Assembly (NCBI RefSeq): GCF_009296175.1 | Contig: NZ_VOSK01000006.1 | Coordinates: 1 to 64,000, forward strand | Reading direction: 5' to 3' | Source of the DNA: Microvirga tunisiensis | Lineage (GTDB): Bacteria > Pseudomonadota > Alphaproteobacteria > Rhizobiales > Beijerinckiaceae | Length of the DNA: 64,000 nt | In this document: positions 34,540 to 44,400 of the stretch, piece by piece | Position numbering within the stretch: the first letter of the stretch is position 1 | How the letters are laid out: each line of letters starts with the position of its first letter | Made by a program: the position numbers and the translations under genes | Notes under the pieces: model-generated | Told to the model about the DNA's origin: nothing | Seen by the model: only the letters and a program-made list of their open reading frames with translations | Databases searched by the model: none

Positions 34540-35940
34540 ATGGCGCAGGATTACATTGTCAAAGACATCAGCCTTGCCGATTTCGGCCGCAAGGAGATCT
34601 CGATCGCCGAGACCGAGATGCCGGGCCTGATGGCCGTCCGTGCGGAATACGGCCCGAAGCAGCCCCTGAAGGGCGCCCGGATCGCCGGCTCGCTCCACAT
34701 GACGATCCAGACCGCAGTGCTGATCGAGACCCTGAAGGCTCTCGGCGCCGACATCCGCTGGGTCTCCTGCAACATCTACTCCACCCAGGACCATGCCGCC
34801 GCCGCCATCGCGGCTGCCGGCATTCCGGTCTTCGCCTATAAGGGCGAATCGCTGACGGAGTACTGGGACTACACCGCCAAGCTGTTCGACTGGCACGGCG
34901 GCGGCGTACCGAACATGATCCTCGACGACGGCGGCGACGCCACCATGCTCGTCCATCTCGGCCTACGCGCCGAGCAGGGCGACGTCGCCTTCCTCGACAA
35001 GCCCGGCGCAGAGGAAGAGGAAGTCCTCTTCGCGCTCATCAAGCGTCTGCTCAAGGAAAAGCCGAAGGGCTGGTTCGCGGAAGTCGCCCGGTCCATCAAG
35101 GGCGTGTCGGAAGAGACCACCACGGGCGTGCACCGCCTTTACATCATGGCCAAGGAGGGCAAGCTCCTCTTCCCGGCGATCAACGTCAACGACTCGGTCA
35201 CCAAGTCGAAGTTCGACAACCTCTACGGCTGCCGTGAATCGCTCGTCGACGGCATCCGCCGCGGCACGGACGTGATGATGGCCGGCAAGGTCGCCATGGT
35301 GGCGGGCTTCGGCGACGTGGGCAAGGGCTCTGCCGCCTCGCTGCGTCAGGCCGGCTGCCGCGTGCTCGTGTCGGAAGTCGACCCGATCTGCGCGCTCCAG
35401 GCCGCCATGGAAGGCTATGAGGTCACGACGATGGAGGACGCTGCTTCTCGCGCCGACATCTTCGTCACCGCCACCGGCAACAAGGACGTCATCACGCTCG
35501 ACCACATGCGGGCGATGAAGGATCGGGCGATCGTCTGCAACATCGGCCACTTCGACAACGAGATCCAGGTCGCGGGCCTCAAGAACCTCAAGTGGAACAA
35601 CATCAAGCCGCAGGTCGACGAGATCGAGTTCCCCGACGGACACCGCATCATCCTGCTCTCGGAAGGCCGCCTCGTGAACCTCGGCAACGCCATGGGTCAC
35701 CCGTCCTTCGTGATGTCGGCTTCGTTCACCAACCAGACGCTCGCCCAGATCGAGCTCTGGAACGATGCCGGCAAGTACGAGAAGAAGGTCTACACCCTGC
35801 CGAAGCACCTGGACGAGAAGGTCGCCGCGCTGCACCTCGAAAAGATCGGAGTGAAGCTCACCAAGCTGCGTCCCGACCAGGCGTCCTATATCGGCGTCTC
35901 CGAGAAGGGACCGTTCAAGCCGGATCACTACCGCTACTGA
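34540..35940 (+). CDS. ahcY: Adenosylhomocysteinase (S-adenosylhomocysteine hydrolase)
   Basis: 466 aa. Hydrolyses S-adenosylhomocysteine to adenosine and homocysteine with bound NAD+. Visible motifs are [45 protein letters not shown] (NAD-binding), [10 protein letters not shown] and [11 protein letters not shown], ending in the C-terminal DHYRY. ATG 34540 follows AGAGAGG. The other in-frame upstream starts are not supported. Confidence 0.97.
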   Translation: MAQDYIVKDISLADFGRKEISIAETEMPGLMAVRAEYGPKQPLKGARIAGSLHMTIQTAVLIETLKALGADIRWVSCNIYSTQDHAAAAIAAAGIPVFAYKGESLTEYWDYTAKLFDWHGGGVPNMILDDGGDATMLVHLGLRAEQGDVAFLDKPGAEEEEVLFALIKRLLKEKPKGWFAEVARSIKGVSEETTTGVHRLYIMAKEGKLLFPAINVNDSVTKSKFDNLYGCRESLVDGIRRGTDVMMAGKVAMVAGFGDVGKGSAASLRQAGCRVLVSEVDPICALQAAMEGYEVTTMEDAASRADIFVTATGNKDVITLDHMRAMKDRAIVCNIGHFDNEIQVAGLKNLKWNNIKPQVDEIEFPDGHRIILLSEGRLVNLGNAMGHPSFVMSASFTNQTLAQIELWNDAGKYEKKVYTLPKHLDEKVAALHLEKIGVKLTKLRPDQASYIGVSEKGPFKPDHYRY

Positions 35941-35965
35941 TCGGCCATCCGATTATCGAGCATCG

Positions 35966-35991
35966 AAAGCCCGGCTTCGGCCGGGCTTTTT
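35966..35991 (+). terminator. Intrinsic terminator of ahcY
   Basis: AGCCCGGC-TTCG-GCCGGGCT stem-loop with a UUCG-type tetraloop, then TTTT. It begins about 26 bases after the ahcY stop. Confidence 0.92.
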
Positions 35992-36013
35992 CATTTGTTC
36001 GCCAGCTTGGGCG

Positions 36014-36140
36014 CCGGACCCGAAAGTGGGCCCACTTTCGGGATCCATCCGGTGCTTCATTTCCCAAGGCATCGCTCGTTGTGGGCGGAAAACCGGATCT
36101 GCTTTTCGCTGCCGCGGACCGCCGGTTCCGCACGATGCGC
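36014..36140. repeat. Composite palindromic intergenic repeat (copy 1)
   Basis: The first half is a perfect 24-base palindrome CCCGAAAGTGGG/CCCACTTTCGGG followed by ATCCATCCGG. The second half contains GGCGGAAAACCGG and ends GCACGATGCGC. The same two modules, diverged, occur at 57655-57766; single modules occur at 55857-55906 and 63627-63649. Confidence 0.75.
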
Positions 36141-36230
36141 CCGCGAATCGAACAGAATGTCGCACCGGCATGTGTGTGTCACAAATGCAATATGGTTCGA
36201 CGAATTGCACACAGGTTCTCCAAAGGAAGT

Positions 36231-36246
36231 TTAAGCCGGTGTTAAC
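36231..36246. promoter_or_regulatory. CtrA-type binding site TTAA-N7-TTAAC upstream of divL
   Basis: TTAAGCCGGTGTTAAC matches the full CtrA consensus TTAA-N7-TTAA(C). It lies 192-207 bases before divL. GANTC sites (GAGTC near 36256, GAATC near 36289), the CcrM methylation target, follow closely. Both are cell-cycle control elements in Alphaproteobacteria. Function is inferred. Confidence 0.65.
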
Positions 36247-36437
36247 CCCCTTTCTGGCGGAGTCGGGGGTAGTCTAGAGTGAACACGAATCGACCGGCTG
36301 TGCTGTGGCTTCGAACCTGCGCCGGCAGTTCCGTTCATGCGTAGACGGTTGACCTCTGTAGCGTCGGAAAGCGCGACCGGGGATCGATCCAACTTGGCCT
36401 GATCGTCAGGCCGCCAACACAGGAAGGGCCGCACGGC

Positions 36438-39005
36438 ATGGCCGGGCATTGGGAACGTCACGATGGCAGCAACGACGGGAGAGTTCCCATCGTCGGCTCC
36501 GCCCGTGTACCCCTGTCCCTGATGCTCCTGACGGGCACCTCCCAGGCCGCCCTCGCCAACGACCTGCTGCTCCCCATCGCGGAAGGGGCCTCGGACCTCC
36601 TCGGCTTCCTTCACAGCTTCGACCTGCACAATGCCGCCTATTTCGGCCTCTTCATGGGCCTCGTCGCCTTCTCGACCACCACCGCCCTGCTGCTGATGCA
36701 CGAGCGCAAGCGCGCCGCCCGGATGGAACGGCGTCTGCGAAACGAGCTCGATGCCTTGCGGGGCGCGGACGATCTCGCGGCCCTTCTCATGGGCTCGGAG
36801 CGCCAGCTCCTCGTGAGCTGGCACGGCCGGGACGGAGAACCGCGCTTCCAGGGCGATCCCACCATCCTCGGCGAGAACGCGCCGGCCCAGCGCGCCCTGG
36901 CCTTCGGCACCTGGCTCGCGCCGGCCGACGCCGGTGCCGTCGAGGGCGCTCTTGAACAGCTCAAGCAGCGCGGACAGGCCTTCCGCCTGACCGCCCGCTG
37001 CATCGGCAGCCGCTTCGTCGACGTGGAAGGCCGCACCATCGGCGGACGGGCGATCCTGCGCCTGCGGGACGTGACCGGCGACCGGGCCGAACTCATGAAG
37101 GCTCAAGGCCAGCTGTCGGTCGCACGAAGCGACCTGCGTTCGATGACGATGCTGCTCGACGACGTCGCCTATCCGCTCTGGATCCGCGATACGGACGACA
37201 AGCTGCTCTGGGCAAACCAAGCCTATCTCCGCTCCGTCGAGGCCAAGGGTCTCGATGACGCCATCGCCCGATCCCTCGAGCTCCTGAGCGCGCCGACCCG
37301 GGACGAAGCCCGTCGCCAGCGCCGGTCCGGCGTTACCTTCTCGGGCCGCGTCACGGCCGTGGTCGCAGGCCATCGCGCGGTGCTCGAGGTGATCGAACGC
37401 CCGACCGCCGGCGGCAGCGCAGGCATCGCGGTGGACGTGTCGGAACTGGAGGCAGTCCGCACCGACCTGCAGCGCCAGATGGATGCCCATGTGCGCACCC
37501 TCGATCAGTTGCCCACCGCGGTGGCGATCTTCGATGGATCGCAGAATCTCATCTTCAGCAACGCCGCCTATCAACGCCTCTGGGGCCTCGATCCGACCTT
37601 TCTCGTCTCGCGCCCCACCGACAGCGAGGTGCTCGACAAGTTGCGCGCCGGCCGCAAGCTTCCTGAGCAGGCGGATTTCCGCGCCTGGAAAACCGATTTT
37701 CTGCAGGGCTACCATTCTGTCGAGCAGCAGGAGACCTGGTGGCACCTGCCCGATCGGCGAACCCTGCGCGTCGTCATCAACCCCAATCCGCAGGGCGGCG
37801 TGACTTACCTCTTCGACGATGTGAGCGAGCGGTTCGAACTGGCCTCGCAGGTCCATTCGCTCACCCGCGTGCAGAGCGAGACCCTCGACACCCTGAAGGA
37901 AGGCGTTGCCGTGTTCGGTTCCGACGGACGCCTCAAGCTGCACAACCGCGCCTTCGCCGACATGTGGAACCTGTCGTCGGAGATGACCGCTCAAAACCCG
38001 CACATCGACACGATCATCAAGGCCTGCCGTCTTCTGGCATCGCAAGACGAGCCGTGGATCGACATTCGCGGCGCGGTGGCGGGACTTGCCGACATGCGCA
38101 TGGGTCTTTCGTGCCGCATCGAGCGTCATGACGGCACGGCGCTCGACTGCACCGCGCAGCCTCTGCCCGACGGCGCGACGCTTCTGAGCTTCACCGATGT
38201 CACTGCGAGCGTGAACGTGGAGCGTGCGCTCACCGAGCGCAACGATGCGCTGGAGCGCGCGTCGCGGCTGCGCGACGAATTCGTGCATCACGTGTCCTAC
38301 GAGCTGCGCTCTCCGCTCACCAACATCATCGGCTTCACGCAATTGCTCGGCGACGAGACCGTGGGCGCGCTCAATCCGCGCCAGCGCGATTATGCCGATC
38401 ACATCATGCGCTCCTCGGCGGCACTGCTTGCGATCCTCAACGACATTCTCGATCTCGCCTCCATCGACACCGGTTCGCTGGAGCTGACGCCGGAGATCGT
38501 CGACATCCGCTCCACCATCGAGGCCGCCATGCGCGGGTTGGAGGATCGGCTTGCCGAGTCCTCGCTCAATCTCGTCATCGACACTCCGGACGACATCGGC
38601 ACCTTCGTGGCCGATGGGAAGCGCGTGCGCCAGATCCTGTTCAACCTGCTCTCCAATGCGGTCGGATTCTCATCGCCCGGCCAGACCATCCGGGTCTCGG
38701 CGCGCAAGCGCGGCGGCGAGGTGATCTTCGACGTGAAGGATCAGGGCCGCGGCATTCCGCCCGAGATCAAGGCACGCATCTTCGAGCGGTTCGAGAGCCA
38801 TACCCTCGGAACGCGCCACCGCGGCGTGGGCTTGGGCTTGTCCATCGTGCGCTCCTTCGTGGAACTGCATGGCGGGCGCATCGAGATATCGTCCGCACCG
38901 GGCGTCGGCACTACGGTCACGTGCGTCTTCCCCAATGACCGGCACGAGACGCCGTCCGATGGCCGATCCGCGCAATCTGCGCTAACTCCAATCGCAGCCG
39001 AGTAG
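36438..39005 (+). CDS. divL: DivL-type PAS sensor pseudokinase (Tyr in place of phospho-His)
   Basis: 855 aa. A hydrophobic stretch around residues 65-90 is the membrane anchor, followed by several PAS domains (for example DVAYPLWIRDTDDKLLWANQ and PTAVAIFDGSQNLIFSNAAY). The dimerisation helix is EFVHHVSYELRSPLTNIIGF; residue Y621 occupies the position of the phosphoacceptor His in ordinary kinases, the hallmark of DivL. The ATPase boxes are retained ([29 protein letters not shown]). In Caulobacter, DivL controls CckA and so CtrA. Location next to tsaE is typical of Rhizobiales. AGGAAGG precedes ATG by 10 bases. Confidence 0.9.
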   Translation: MAGHWERHDGSNDGRVPIVGSARVPLSLMLLTGTSQAALANDLLLPIAEGASDLLGFLHSFDLHNAAYFGLFMGLVAFSTTTALLLMHERKRAARMERRLRNELDALRGADDLAALLMGSERQLLVSWHGRDGEPRFQGDPTILGENAPAQRALAFGTWLAPADAGAVEGALEQLKQRGQAFRLTARCIGSRFVDVEGRTIGGRAILRLRDVTGDRAELMKAQGQLSVARSDLRSMTMLLDDVAYPLWIRDTDDKLLWANQAYLRSVEAKGLDDAIARSLELLSAPTRDEARRQRRSGVTFSGRVTAVVAGHRAVLEVIERPTAGGSAGIAVDVSELEAVRTDLQRQMDAHVRTLDQLPTAVAIFDGSQNLIFSNAAYQRLWGLDPTFLVSRPTDSEVLDKLRAGRKLPEQADFRAWKTDFLQGYHSVEQQETWWHLPDRRTLRVVINPNPQGGVTYLFDDVSERFELASQVHSLTRVQSETLDTLKEGVAVFGSDGRLKLHNRAFADMWNLSSEMTAQNPHIDTIIKACRLLASQDEPWIDIRGAVAGLADMRMGLSCRIERHDGTALDCTAQPLPDGATLLSFTDVTASVNVERALTERNDALERASRLRDEFVHHVSYELRSPLTNIIGFTQLLGDETVGALNPRQRDYADHIMRSSAALLAILNDILDLASIDTGSLELTPEIVDIRSTIEAAMRGLEDRLAESSLNLVIDTPDDIGTFVADGKRVRQILFNLLSNAVGFSSPGQTIRVSARKRGGEVIFDVKDQGRGIPPEIKARIFERFESHTLGTRHRGVGLGLSIVRSFVELHGGRIEISSAPGVGTTVTCVFPNDRHETPSDGRSAQSALTPIAAE

Positions 39006-39013
39006 GAACAGCG

Positions 39014-40600
39014 ATGGTGAATGGACTGGCCCTCATGCCCGAGCAGGACCTTTTGCAAGCCGCATGGATTGTGACGCTCCCCGACCACGAGTCGACTGAG
39101 CGCTTTGCGAGGATTTTGGCGGAAGAGCTCAAGCCCGGCGATCTCGTCACCCTCTCGGGCGGTCTCGGCGCCGGCAAGACGACGCTTGCCCGCGCCCTGG
39201 TGCGGTTGCTCGCCGGCGATCCGGAGCTCGAGGTTCCAAGCCCCACCTTCACCCTGATGCAGATCTATGACGGCCCGCGCTGTCCCATCGTTCATGCGGA
39301 TTTCTATCGCCTCTCCGGCGGCTACGAGCTGGTGGAGCTGGGCTGGGACGAAATGACGGAGAACGCCATCGCGCTCGTCGAGTGGCCTGAGCGCGCCGAG
39401 GAAGCGCTCAAGCCCGAGCACCTCGACATCCGCCTCGATTTCGCCCCTGGCAGCCAGGGCAGGGGGCGGCTTGCCATGCTCACCGGAACCGGCGCCTTCG
39501 CCTCCCGGCTCCAGCGCATGAAGGCCTACCGGAGCCTGGTCGAGCGCTGCGGCTGGGCCGATGCCTCACGCCATCCCATGACGGGCGACGCCTCGGTGAT
39601 CCGTTCCTACGAGCGCCTCGTGAAGCCCTCGGGCGAAACCGCGCTCCTGATGATCTCCCCGCCACGCCCGGTCGGACCCGCCGTGCGGCGTGGCAAGCCC
39701 TACACGACCATCGCGAAGCTCGCCGAGACGGTCCATGCTTTTGTGGCCATGGACAAGGGCCTGCGCGCGCTCGGCTTCAGCGCGCCCTACATCTACGGCG
39801 AGGACCTGGAGGCAGGCCTCCTCCTCATCGAGGACCTCGGCTCCGAGCCCTTCACAGACAAGAACAGCCCGATCCCCGAGCGCTATGCGGAGGCGACGCG
39901 GCTTCTGGCGCAGCTCCACGGTCAGACCCTGCCGCAGGTCTTGCCCGTGGCCGGGGGGATCGATCACCCGATCCCGCCCTACGATCTCGAGGCGCTTCTA
40001 ATCGAGGTGGAGCTTCTGCTCGACTGGTACGTGCCGCACATCATCGGCACGCAGCTCTCGGGCTCGGCGCGGGCCGAGTTCGTCAATCTGTGGACCGAGA
40101 CTCTGGGCGAGGTTCTCTCCACCCCGGCTTCCTGGACCCTGCGCGACTACCACTCGCCCAACCTGATCTGGCTCCCCGAGCGCGAAGGCCTGCAGCGGGT
40201 GGGAATGATCGATTTCCAGGATGCGGTGCTGGGCTCGCCGGCCTATGACGTCGCGTCCCTCTTGCAGGATGCGCGCGTGACCGTGCCGCCGGAGCTCGAA
40301 CTGAAGCTCATCGGCCATTATGCCCGCGAGCGGAAGGCCGCCGATCGTGCCTTCGACGTCTCGGCCTTCGCCCGCGCCTACGCCATCATGGCGGGCCAGC
40401 GCGCCACCAAGATCCTCGGCATCTTCGCCCGCCTCGACCGGCGCGACGGCAAGCCGCACTACCTCAAGCATCTGCCGCGGATCGAAGCCTACCTCATCCG
40501 CAACCTCGCCCATCCGGCCCTGGGGAAACTCAAGGTCTGGTATGAAAACTATCTGCCGAGGCTCATTCCGCATGCGGATGAAGCCCCTCCCGAATCCTGA
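39014..40600 (+). CDS. tsaE: TsaE ATPase fused to an AmgK-like aminoglycoside-type kinase
   Basis: 528 aa, two domains. Residues about 15-165 are TsaE, the ATPase of the tRNA threonylcarbamoyladenosine (t6A) machinery, with Walker A GGLGAGKTT at 49-57, PSPTFTL and HADFYRL. Residues about 180-528 are a phosphotransferase of the APH/choline-kinase fold with TLRDYHSPNL (catalytic Asp) and MIDFQDAVLG (metal Asp). The second domain resembles AmgK, the anomeric MurNAc/GlcNAc kinase of peptidoglycan recycling, and the next gene is MurU-like, supporting that assignment. The start lies 8 bases after divL. Confidence 0.9.
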   Translation: MVNGLALMPEQDLLQAAWIVTLPDHESTERFARILAEELKPGDLVTLSGGLGAGKTTLARALVRLLAGDPELEVPSPTFTLMQIYDGPRCPIVHADFYRLSGGYELVELGWDEMTENAIALVEWPERAEEALKPEHLDIRLDFAPGSQGRGRLAMLTGTGAFASRLQRMKAYRSLVERCGWADASRHPMTGDASVIRSYERLVKPSGETALLMISPPRPVGPAVRRGKPYTTIAKLAETVHAFVAMDKGLRALGFSAPYIYGEDLEAGLLLIEDLGSEPFTDKNSPIPERYAEATRLLAQLHGQTLPQVLPVAGGIDHPIPPYDLEALLIEVELLLDWYVPHIIGTQLSGSARAEFVNLWTETLGEVLSTPASWTLRDYHSPNLIWLPEREGLQRVGMIDFQDAVLGSPAYDVASLLQDARVTVPPELELKLIGHYARERKAADRAFDVSAFARAYAIMAGQRATKILGIFARLDRRDGKPHYLKHLPRIEAYLIRNLAHPALGKLKVWYENYLPRLIPHADEAPPES

Positions 40601-40609
40601 GCCATCTCC

Positions 40610-41344
40610 TTGTCCCAGACCTCCCCGCGCGCGCCGCATAAAGCCATCGTCCTCGCTGCAGGCTTAGGCAAGCGCATGCTGCCGATCACGGCCTCCATGC
40701 CGAAGCCCCTCGTGAAGGTGGCCGGCCAGAGCCTCGTCGACTTCGCCCTCGACAGGCTGCACGAGGCGGGCATCGCGACCGTGGTGGTGAACGTGCACCA
40801 CTTCGCCGACATGCTCGAAGCGCATTTGCGCACCCGGGTCCTGCCCCGCATCATCATCTCGGACGAGCGCGGCGCGCTGCTGGAGACTGGCGGCGGCGTG
40901 AAGAAGGCGTTGCCGCTTCTGGGAGACGAGCCGTTCATCACCTTCAATTCCGATTCGCTCTGGATCGAGGGAAAAGAGCCGAATCTGAAGCGCCTCGTGA
41001 AGGCCTGGGACCCGGAGCGGATGGATATCCTGATGCTCGTGGCCCCGTTATCCACAAGCATTGGATTCGAAGGCCGCGGCGATTTTCACATGGAGGAAAG
41101 CGGTCGTCTTAGCCGCCGCGGAACGGATGACAGCGCTCCTTTCGCCTACGCGGGCGTCGCCATCGTGAAGCCGGAACTCGTTCACGGCACCCCGGACGGA
41201 GCGTTTTCGGCCAATGCCTTCTACGACCGTGCCATCGCGAAGGAACGCCTCTACGGCTTGTGCATGGAGGGGCAATGGCTGCATGTTGGGGAGCCCCAGG
41301 CCATCGCCGAGGCCGAAAAGTGCCTTGCCGCCAGCAAGCGATGA
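40610..41344 (+). CDS. murU: Nucleotidyltransferase, MurU-like (sugar-1-phosphate uridylyltransferase)
   Basis: 244 aa. The signature VLAAGLGKRMLPITASMPKPLVKV binds nucleotide triphosphate and its Lys-Pro-Leu part is conserved; FNSDSLW supplies the metal Asp. It probably makes UDP-MurNAc from MurNAc-1-phosphate and UTP, the step after AmgK, bypassing de novo synthesis. The TTG start at 40610 lies 9 bases after the TsaE-kinase stop. General NDP-sugar pyrophosphorylase activity is the alternative. Confidence 0.78.
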   Translation: MSQTSPRAPHKAIVLAAGLGKRMLPITASMPKPLVKVAGQSLVDFALDRLHEAGIATVVVNVHHFADMLEAHLRTRVLPRIIISDERGALLETGGGVKKALPLLGDEPFITFNSDSLWIEGKEPNLKRLVKAWDPERMDILMLVAPLSTSIGFEGRGDFHMEESGRLSRRGTDDSAPFAYAGVAIVKPELVHGTPDGAFSANAFYDRAIAKERLYGLCMEGQWLHVGEPQAIAEAEKCLAASKR

Positions 41345-41360
41345 GGTTTTGTGGTGTCGA

Positions 41361-41405
41361 GCATGACCCGGAAAAGTGGGAACCGGCTTTCCGACCAGGT
41401 CATGC
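41361..41405. repeat. 45-bp palindromic repeat, copy 1, at the addB start
   Basis: Begins GCATGACC and ends GGTCATGC, with GTGGGAACCGGCTTTCC between. A second 45-bp copy of the same design is at 50011-50055. The last three bases of this copy overlap the ATG chosen for addB. Confidence 0.8.
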
Positions 41406-44400
41406 ATGATTCAAAGACTTTGCCGCACGTCTTTTCGATCCCTCCGGGCTGCGCCTTCCTGCCGACCCTGGTGGATGCGCTTCTCGACGGCCGCCTTGTC
41501 GGCCCCCTGCCCGACGATCCCGCCGCTCTTGCCGACATCACGATCTATGTTCCCAACCGCCGTGCCACCCGCGCGCTGATCGCGCTGCTCGCCGAGCGCA
41601 GTTCGGGCAAGGCACAGCTCCTGCCGCGCATCGTGCCCTTGGGCGAAACCGACGAGGCCGAGTTCGAGTTGACGGGTCTGGAAGGCACGCCGCTGCAGGA
41701 CGCCGCGAGCCTCAAGCCCCCGATCCCGCCCCTGGAGCGCCGCCTCATCCTGACGCGTCTCGTGCAGCGCTGGTCGGCGGAAGTGGACCGCGCCCTGCTG
41801 CAGCTCGGCCCCGAGGTGCCCTTCATGGTGCCGGCCTCGCCCGCCGACGCGGTGAACCTCGCGGGCGATCTCGAGACCCTGATGGATGCCTTCACCACGG
41901 AAGGCATCGACTGGCATGCCCTCGAACTGGCGGTGGATGCGGATTATTCGAAATATTTCGAGATCACCCGCCACTTCGTGCAGATCGCGAGCGAGAACTG
42001 GCCCAAAATCCTCGCCGAGCGTCAGGCGAGCGATCCCGCGCAGCGGCGCAATGCACTGCTCGAAGCCGAGGCGCGGCGCCTCACCCGCGAGCGGCCGGAG
42101 CATCCCATCATCGTCGCGGGCTCGACCGGGTCCGTGCCCGCCACCGCGAACCTCATGGGCGTCATCGCGCGCCTGCCCAAAGGCGCCATCGTGCTGCCCG
42201 GCCTCGACACGGATCTCGACGAGGAGAGCTGGTCCACCATCGGCGGCATCGGCGACGACGAGACCGATCCGGTGCATGGACACCCGCAGGCCTCGCTCCG
42301 CCGCCTCCTCGACAGGCATCTGCGCGTCCCGCGCGCCGACGTCACCGTTCTCGGCGACGTGTCGAAAGCTGCGAAAGCCCGCAACCACCTGCTCTCCGAA
42401 GCCCTGCGCCCGGCTGATACCACGGATCGCTGGTCGCTGATCGCGCCCGAGGATCGCGCCGCCTTGAGCCGCAGCGGTTGCGAGGGCCTCGCCATCATCG
42501 AGGCGATGGACGAGCGCGAGGAGGCTCTCGCCATCGCGATCTCCTTACGCGAAACCATCGCGCATCCACATAAGACCGCAGCCCTCGTCACGCCGGACCG
42601 TGCACTCGCCGTACGCGTGACGGCGGAGCTCGCGCGCTGGGGTTTGAGCGTCGAGGATTCAGCGGGCATTCCCCTGTCCGACACGCCAGCGGGACGCCTC
42701 GCGCGTCTGGCTGCGGAAGCCGCCGCGGACGATTTGCGGCCCGTGCGGCTGCTGGCTCTGCTCGCCCATCCGCTGGTGCGCCTCGGCTTGCCCCGCGAAA
42801 CGGTCGAACATGCGGCGAGCGTGCTCGAGATCGGTGTGCTGCGTGGGCCCGCTCCGGCACTCGGCATCGAGGGCATGCGCGCGGCGCTGGCCAGCCGCCG
42901 CGCCGGGAACGATCACCGCACGCCACGTCCACGCAAGCGCCTGACGGAAGCCGAGTGGGACCTCGCCGACGAATTGCTGCAGCGTCTCGGAGTGGCGTTC
43001 AATGCCTTCACGCCGGCCATTCACGGCGAGGGCAAGCTCGATCTCATGTCCCTGGTGGAGGATCATCGCCGCACCGTGGAGGCCCTGTGGACGGCAGCGG
43101 ACGATGAGGAGATCGAGGATACGGATTCATCCCGCGAGGCGCTCGCCGCGCTCTTCGACGATCTCGAACATTCCGACATCCGCGCGGAGGAAGGGCATCC
43201 GCTCCGAGGCCGTTTCGTCGATTATCCGACCTTCTTCACGGCGCTCGCCAAGCAGCGGTCCTTGAGCCCCTCGCCCCGCGCCACGCATCGCCGCCTGAAA
43301 ATCCTGGGCCTTCTCGAAGCGCGCCTTCTCTCCGTCGACCGCGTGGTGCTCGGCGGATTGGACGAGGGCACATGGCCCCCGCGCACCGTGACGGATGCGT
43401 TCCTCAACCGGCCCATGCGGACGCGCGTCGGGCTGATGCCGCCGGAGCGGCGCATCGGTCAGACGGCGCACGATTTCGTGCAGGCCCTGGGCACCCACGA
43501 CGTGGTGATCACCCGCGCGCACAAACGCGACGGCTCGCCCATGGTGCCCTCACGCTTCCTGCAGCGCCTCAAGGCCTTCACCGGCAAGGATGTGTGGGAG
43601 CGAATGACGAAGGCCGGCGATGATTACCGCCGCCTCGCGCGTACCCTCGACACGCCGGAGCCCGCGCCTCCCCTGCCGCGCCCGCGGCCGAAACCCGATC
43701 CGGCACTCTTCCCCCGCTCCTTGAGCGTCACGGAGATCGAGACGCTGGTACGAGATCCCTATTCGATCTTCGCGCGTCACATCCTCAAGCTCGACGCGCT
43801 CGATGCGATTGCGGTCACGCCGAGCGCGGCCGAGCGCGGCACGATCATTCATGACGTGGTCGGACAATTCGCCGAGAGATATCCGAAGATCATCCCCGCT
43901 CACGCGCTGGAGGAGCTGCTCGCACTCGGCACGGATGCGTTTGCCGACATCGCCGAGACTTATCCCGAGCTCTATGCGGAATGGTGGCCGCGCTTTACAC
44001 GGCTCGCCACTGCATTCGTAGGCTGGGAGCAAGAACGCCGCCCGGACCTCATCGAGGTCTATGCCGAACGCTCGGGCCGATTGTCGATCCCGCTGCCGGA
44101 CGGCACGATCTTCAACTTGCGCGCCCGAGCCGACCGCATCGAGCACCGCCGTGACGGCGGTTTCACCATAGTCGATTTCAAGACCGGCCAACCGCCCGGC
44201 GTGCGCGAGGTCTATGCCGGCTTTTCGCCGCAGCTCACGTTAGAGGCCATGATGCTGATGAAAGGCGCCTTCAAGGGCCTGCCCATGGCGAAGGAAACGC
44301 CGGACCTGATCTACGTGCATACGACTGGCGGACGCACACCTATCGACCCACGAGAGATTAAGCCAACGGGCAAGGAAACACGGAGTGTTGCGGACATCGT

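Noticed and set aside
36231-38402. Minus-strand open frame of about 720 codons across divL
   Set aside because: Antisense shadow of divL; composition rich in His/Gly/Arg with no domain pattern.
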